A stretch of 64,000 nucleotides of DNA from Streptomyces sp. GKU 895 (GTDB taxonomy: Bacteria; Actinomycetota; Actinomycetes; Streptomycetales; Streptomycetaceae): positions 1-64,000 of the forward strand of contig MWJO01000027.1 in the NCBI GenBank assembly GCA_002027195.1. The letters run 5' to 3'. This document shows positions 61,422-64,000 of the stretch, in pieces; within the stretch, counting starts at the first letter, position 1; each line of letters opens with the position of its first letter. Both the position numbers and the translations under genes were made by a program. The notes under the pieces are model-generated. The model worked only from the letters and a program-made list of their open reading frames with translations. It did not search any database and was not told the origin of the DNA.

Positions 61422-64000
61422 ATGTCCCTGCCCGAGTTGCCCCTCAACCGTCGGCGTTTCCTCACCACGGCCGCCCTCGCCGCCGGCGCCGCGGCCCTGC
61501 CCGGCCCCGTCTTCGCCTCCCGGGCCGCCGCGGCCGTACCGCCCCAGGTCACCCTGCCCGACCGCGGCATCTGGGACCACGCCACCGCCTCTGCCTGGAC
61601 CGACGGGTTCCTGAGCGGAAACGGCGAGTACGGGGCCGTCTACTACGGGGAGCCGACACTCGAGAAGATGATCGTCAATCATCACCGGTTCGTGCTGCCC
61701 AACGGCAGCCGGAGCGTCATGCCCCCGGTGATCTCGCCGTACCTCGAAGCCGCCCGGGACCAGGCGCTGGCCGGCGACTACTCCGGTGCCTCCACCACCT
61801 TCGCCCACGGCTGGAGCCTGCGCTGGACCCAGACCTTCCACCCCGGCTACGAACTCCAGCTCAGCACCCCGGGCATGACCACCGTCAACGACTTCGCCCG
61901 CATCACCGACTTCCGCACCGGCGAGATCACCCACACCTGGACCGACCAGTACGGCACCTGGAAGCGCCGCGTCTTCGTCTCCCGCGCCGACCAGGTCATC
62001 GTCCACGAACTGCTGCCCGCCACCGGTCGCACCGTGGACACCACCGTCAGCGTCAACACCGCTCTCACGGGCGTGCCGACCAGCGTGGCCTTCTCCGCCA
62101 CCGCCACCGTCACCAGTGGCGACGGTTACCTGAACCTGCGCGGCACCTACCCCTCCGGGAAGGGCGCCTTCGGCTATGAGGGCGTCACCCGCGTCGTGGC
62201 CTTGGGCAACGGCTCCTCCGTCACCGCCGACGGGCAGACCCTGGTGGTCGCCAAGGCCACCAAGGTGCTGCTGCTGACCAAGCTCGGCCGCTACGAGACC
62301 TCCACCGGCTGGAACAGCCGGCCCCTGCACACGGCCCTCGCCGCGCTGACGGCCGACTACGCCACCCTCCTCGGCCGCCACGCGCCCAAGCACCAGGCCA
62401 TGTACGACCGCTCCAGCATCGACCTCAACGTCTCCGCAGCCGACCGCCAGTTGGCCACCAGCGAGCTCATAGCCCGCCAGAACGGCAACGCGTCCGCCAT
62501 CGACGTCGCACTGCTGGAGCGGATGTACGACTCCGGCCGCTATCTCTTCATCAGCTCCAGCGGCGTCCTGCCACCTCGCCTGACCGGCATCTGGACCGGC
62601 ACCTGGAACGGCTCCTGGGCCGACGACTTCACCACCGACGCCAACATCAATCTCCAGGTCGCCGGCGGCAACATCCTCGACCTCACCGACGCCATGCAGG
62701 GCTACTTCGACCTGATCCTCGGGCAGTTGCAGCACTGGCGCGACAACGCCACCAACCTCTACGGCGCCCGCGGCTTCCTCGCCCCGTCCCGGACCGACGG
62801 CGAGTACGGGCACATGCTGCACTTCAACAACACCAGCTTCCCCGGCGAGGCCTGGACCGGCGGCGCCGACTGGCTGCTCTACCCGCTTCTGGAGTACTAC
62901 CAGGTCACCGGCGACGCGGCCTTCTACAAGAACAAACTGGGTCCGGCCCTGATGGAACTGGCCCTGTTCTACGAGGACTTCCTCACCCGGACCGACTCCA
63001 GCGGCAAGGCCGTCTTCGTCCCCTCCTACTCCATGGAGAACAGCCCGGCCACCACACGCCAGGCGTTCTCGATCAACGCCACCGGCGACATCATGGCCGG
63101 CCGGCACGCCCTCCAGGCCGCCATCGACGCGGCCCAGACCCTCGGCCTGGAACAGGGCAACGGCCAGGGGGTGCAACGCTGGACCGCCCTGCTCGCCACG
63201 CTGCCCGACTACACCGTCAACAGCGACGGGGCGCTCGCCGAGTGGTCCTGGCCCGGCCTGACCGACAACTACAACCACCGGCACGTCCAACACCTGTACG
63301 GCGCCTGGCCGCTGCACGAGATCAACCCCGAGGACGAGCCCGACCTGGTCAGGTACGCGGCCAAGGCCCTGGACAAGAGAGCCGACCAGAACTATTCCGC
63401 CCACGGCAGCCTCCACCGGGCGCTGGCCCGCGCCCGCCTGAAGGACGGCCCCGGCGTCTACGGCAACCTGCTGAAGATCTACGGCAAGAACATGGTGTGG
63501 CGGTCCCTGATGACCTCCCACAACCCCAACCTGGACATCTACAACTGCGACGCCGCCAACACCATCCCCGCCGTCCTCGGCGAAGCACTCGTCTACACCC
63601 GCCCCGGTGTCCTGGAGATCCTCCCCGCCCTCCCCGACCAGCTCGCCAAGGGCACGATCAACGGCGTCCGCGGCCGCAACCGCATCACCGTCCAGTCGCT
63701 GTCCTGGGACACGGAGGCCCGCACGGCCACCGTCACACTCACCTCCGACGTCGACCAGGACGTCACCTTCATCTGCCGGCGCGGCATCACCTCCGTCAGC
63801 ACCGGCGCGACGGTCACCACGTCGTCGCTGGGCAACCACGCCCGCAGGGTGTCGCTGACCGCGGGAACGCGCACCACGATCACGATCGGCCTGCTGACCG
63901 GCCCCTTCAAGCTGGTCAACCGAAGGAGCGGCAAGGTCATGGACGTCTCCGGCTCGTCCACCGCCGACGGCGGGCCCGTCATCCAGAACACGTGGTCCGG
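61422..64000 (+). CDS. Secreted GH95-like glycosidase with C-terminal CBM13 (3' end cut by window)
   Basis: The gene is open from ATG 61422 to the window end (859 codons visible). A Tat signal NRRRFLTTAALAAGAAALPG is followed by an N-terminal beta-sandwich, a linker and an (alpha/alpha)6 barrel as in GH95 alpha-L-fucosidase/alpha-L-galactosidase enzymes. The Asn pair N408 and N410 in TTDANINLQVAGGN and Glu491 in YPLLEYYQVTGD align with the catalytic region of that family. The C-terminal beta domain ends near residue 820, and a CBM13 begins with FKLVNRRSGKVMDVSGSSTA. The barrel text diverges from classic GH95 (NxNLQ rather than NxNTQMNYW), so substrate may differ. Fucose or galactose removal fits the locus. 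Confidence 0.85.
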   Translation, partial: MSLPELPLNRRRFLTTAALAAGAAALPGPVFASRAAAAVPPQVTLPDRGIWDHATASAWTDGFLSGNGEYGAVYYGEPTLEKMIVNHHRFVLPNGSRSVMPPVISPYLEAARDQALAGDYSGASTTFAHGWSLRWTQTFHPGYELQLSTPGMTTVNDFARITDFRTGEITHTWTDQYGTWKRRVFVSRADQVIVHELLPATGRTVDTTVSVNTALTGVPTSVAFSATATVTSGDGYLNLRGTYPSGKGAFGYEGVTRVVALGNGSSVTADGQTLVVAKATKVLLLTKLGRYETSTGWNSRPLHTALAALTADYATLLGRHAPKHQAMYDRSSIDLNVSAADRQLATSELIARQNGNASAIDVALLERMYDSGRYLFISSSGVLPPRLTGIWTGTWNGSWADDFTTDANINLQVAGGNILDLTDAMQGYFDLILGQLQHWRDNATNLYGARGFLAPSRTDGEYGHMLHFNNTSFPGEAWTGGADWLLYPLLEYYQVTGDAAFYKNKLGPALMELALFYEDFLTRTDSSGKAVFVPSYSMENSPATTRQAFSINATGDIMAGRHALQAAIDAAQTLGLEQGNGQGVQRWTALLATLPDYTVNSDGALAEWSWPGLTDNYNHRHVQHLYGAWPLHEINPEDEPDLVRYAAKALDKRADQNYSAHGSLHRALARARLKDGPGVYGNLLKIYGKNMVWRSLMTSHNPNLDIYNCDAANTIPAVLGEALVYTRPGVLEILPALPDQLAKGTINGVRGRNRITVQSLSWDTEARTATVTLTSDVDQDVTFICRRGITSVSTGATVTTSSLGNHARRVSLTAGTRTTITIGLLTGPFKLVNRRSGKVMDVSGSSTADGGPVIQNTWS

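Noticed and set aside
61101..63839. Long reverse-strand open frame of about 900 codons opposite the GH95-like gene
   Set aside because: It is a high-GC shadow: Gly/Val/Ala-rich text without motifs, antisense to a gene with clear homology.

Overview
The window reads as chromosomal DNA of a Streptomyces-like actinomycete. The DNA is very GC-rich, start codons are often GTG or TTG with GGAGG-type ribosome sites, and the families are typical of the genus: MmyB-type XRE regulators, CBM13-tagged secreted glycosidases, proteases with P-domains, MsiK-type sugar importers without their own ATPase, and a Cys-rich leader peptide. I saw no rRNA, tRNA, CRISPR array, insertion sequence or replication origin.

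Layout. (1) 1-11.9 kb is oxidoreductase-rich accessory DNA: the end of a probable FAD monooxygenase, an aldo/keto reductase, a reverse-strand phosphotriesterase/cupin/SDR group, an unusual SDR-MFS fusion next to a BBE-type FAD oxidase, two MmyB-like regulators, and a MarR/hydrolase divergent pair with a clear twin operator. (2) 11.9-18.5 kb is a reverse-strand operon for import and oxidation of a probable organosulfur compound: leader peptide, binding protein, two permeases, dual ATPase, LLM monooxygenase. A decayed SsuB-like ATPase remnant lies just upstream. (3) 19.4-32 kb holds a DUF427 protein, two adjacent secreted proteases of unrelated clans that carry the same P-domain, a 4-TM protein of unknown function, a formaldehyde-dehydrogenase-type ADH, DtxR and GntR regulators, a PEBP protein, and a MASE1/PP2C pair. 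(4) 33.5-64 kb is a large plant-polysaccharide locus: GH62, GH74, an enolase-superfamily enzyme, GntR/FadR regulator, two paralogous beta-helix enzymes, GH43, GH51, a sugar ABC importer, GH2, LacI regulator, a GH28/GH49-like enzyme and a GH95-like enzyme that runs off the end.

The polysaccharide locus probably works as a unit. Secreted enzymes, many with CBM13 lectin modules, open the polymer and trim side chains. The LacI-headed operon imports the oligosaccharides and finishes them with the cytoplasmic GH2 and GH51 enzymes. The catalogue (endo-xyloglucanase, arabinofuranosidases, galactosidase, fucosidase-like) suggests decorated xyloglucan or a pectic/arabinogalactan side-chain substrate. 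A 31-bp promoter/operator unit is repeated in front of the enolase-like gene and the first beta-helix gene, with the GntR/FadR gene between them.

Caution on quality. At least ten otherwise normal genes carry one- or two-base frameshifts, mostly in short G/C runs, and one PEBP gene has three compensating C insertions. This pattern fits an indel-prone assembly at least as well as real gene decay, so entries typed 'pseudogene' because of a frameshift may be intact in the organism.
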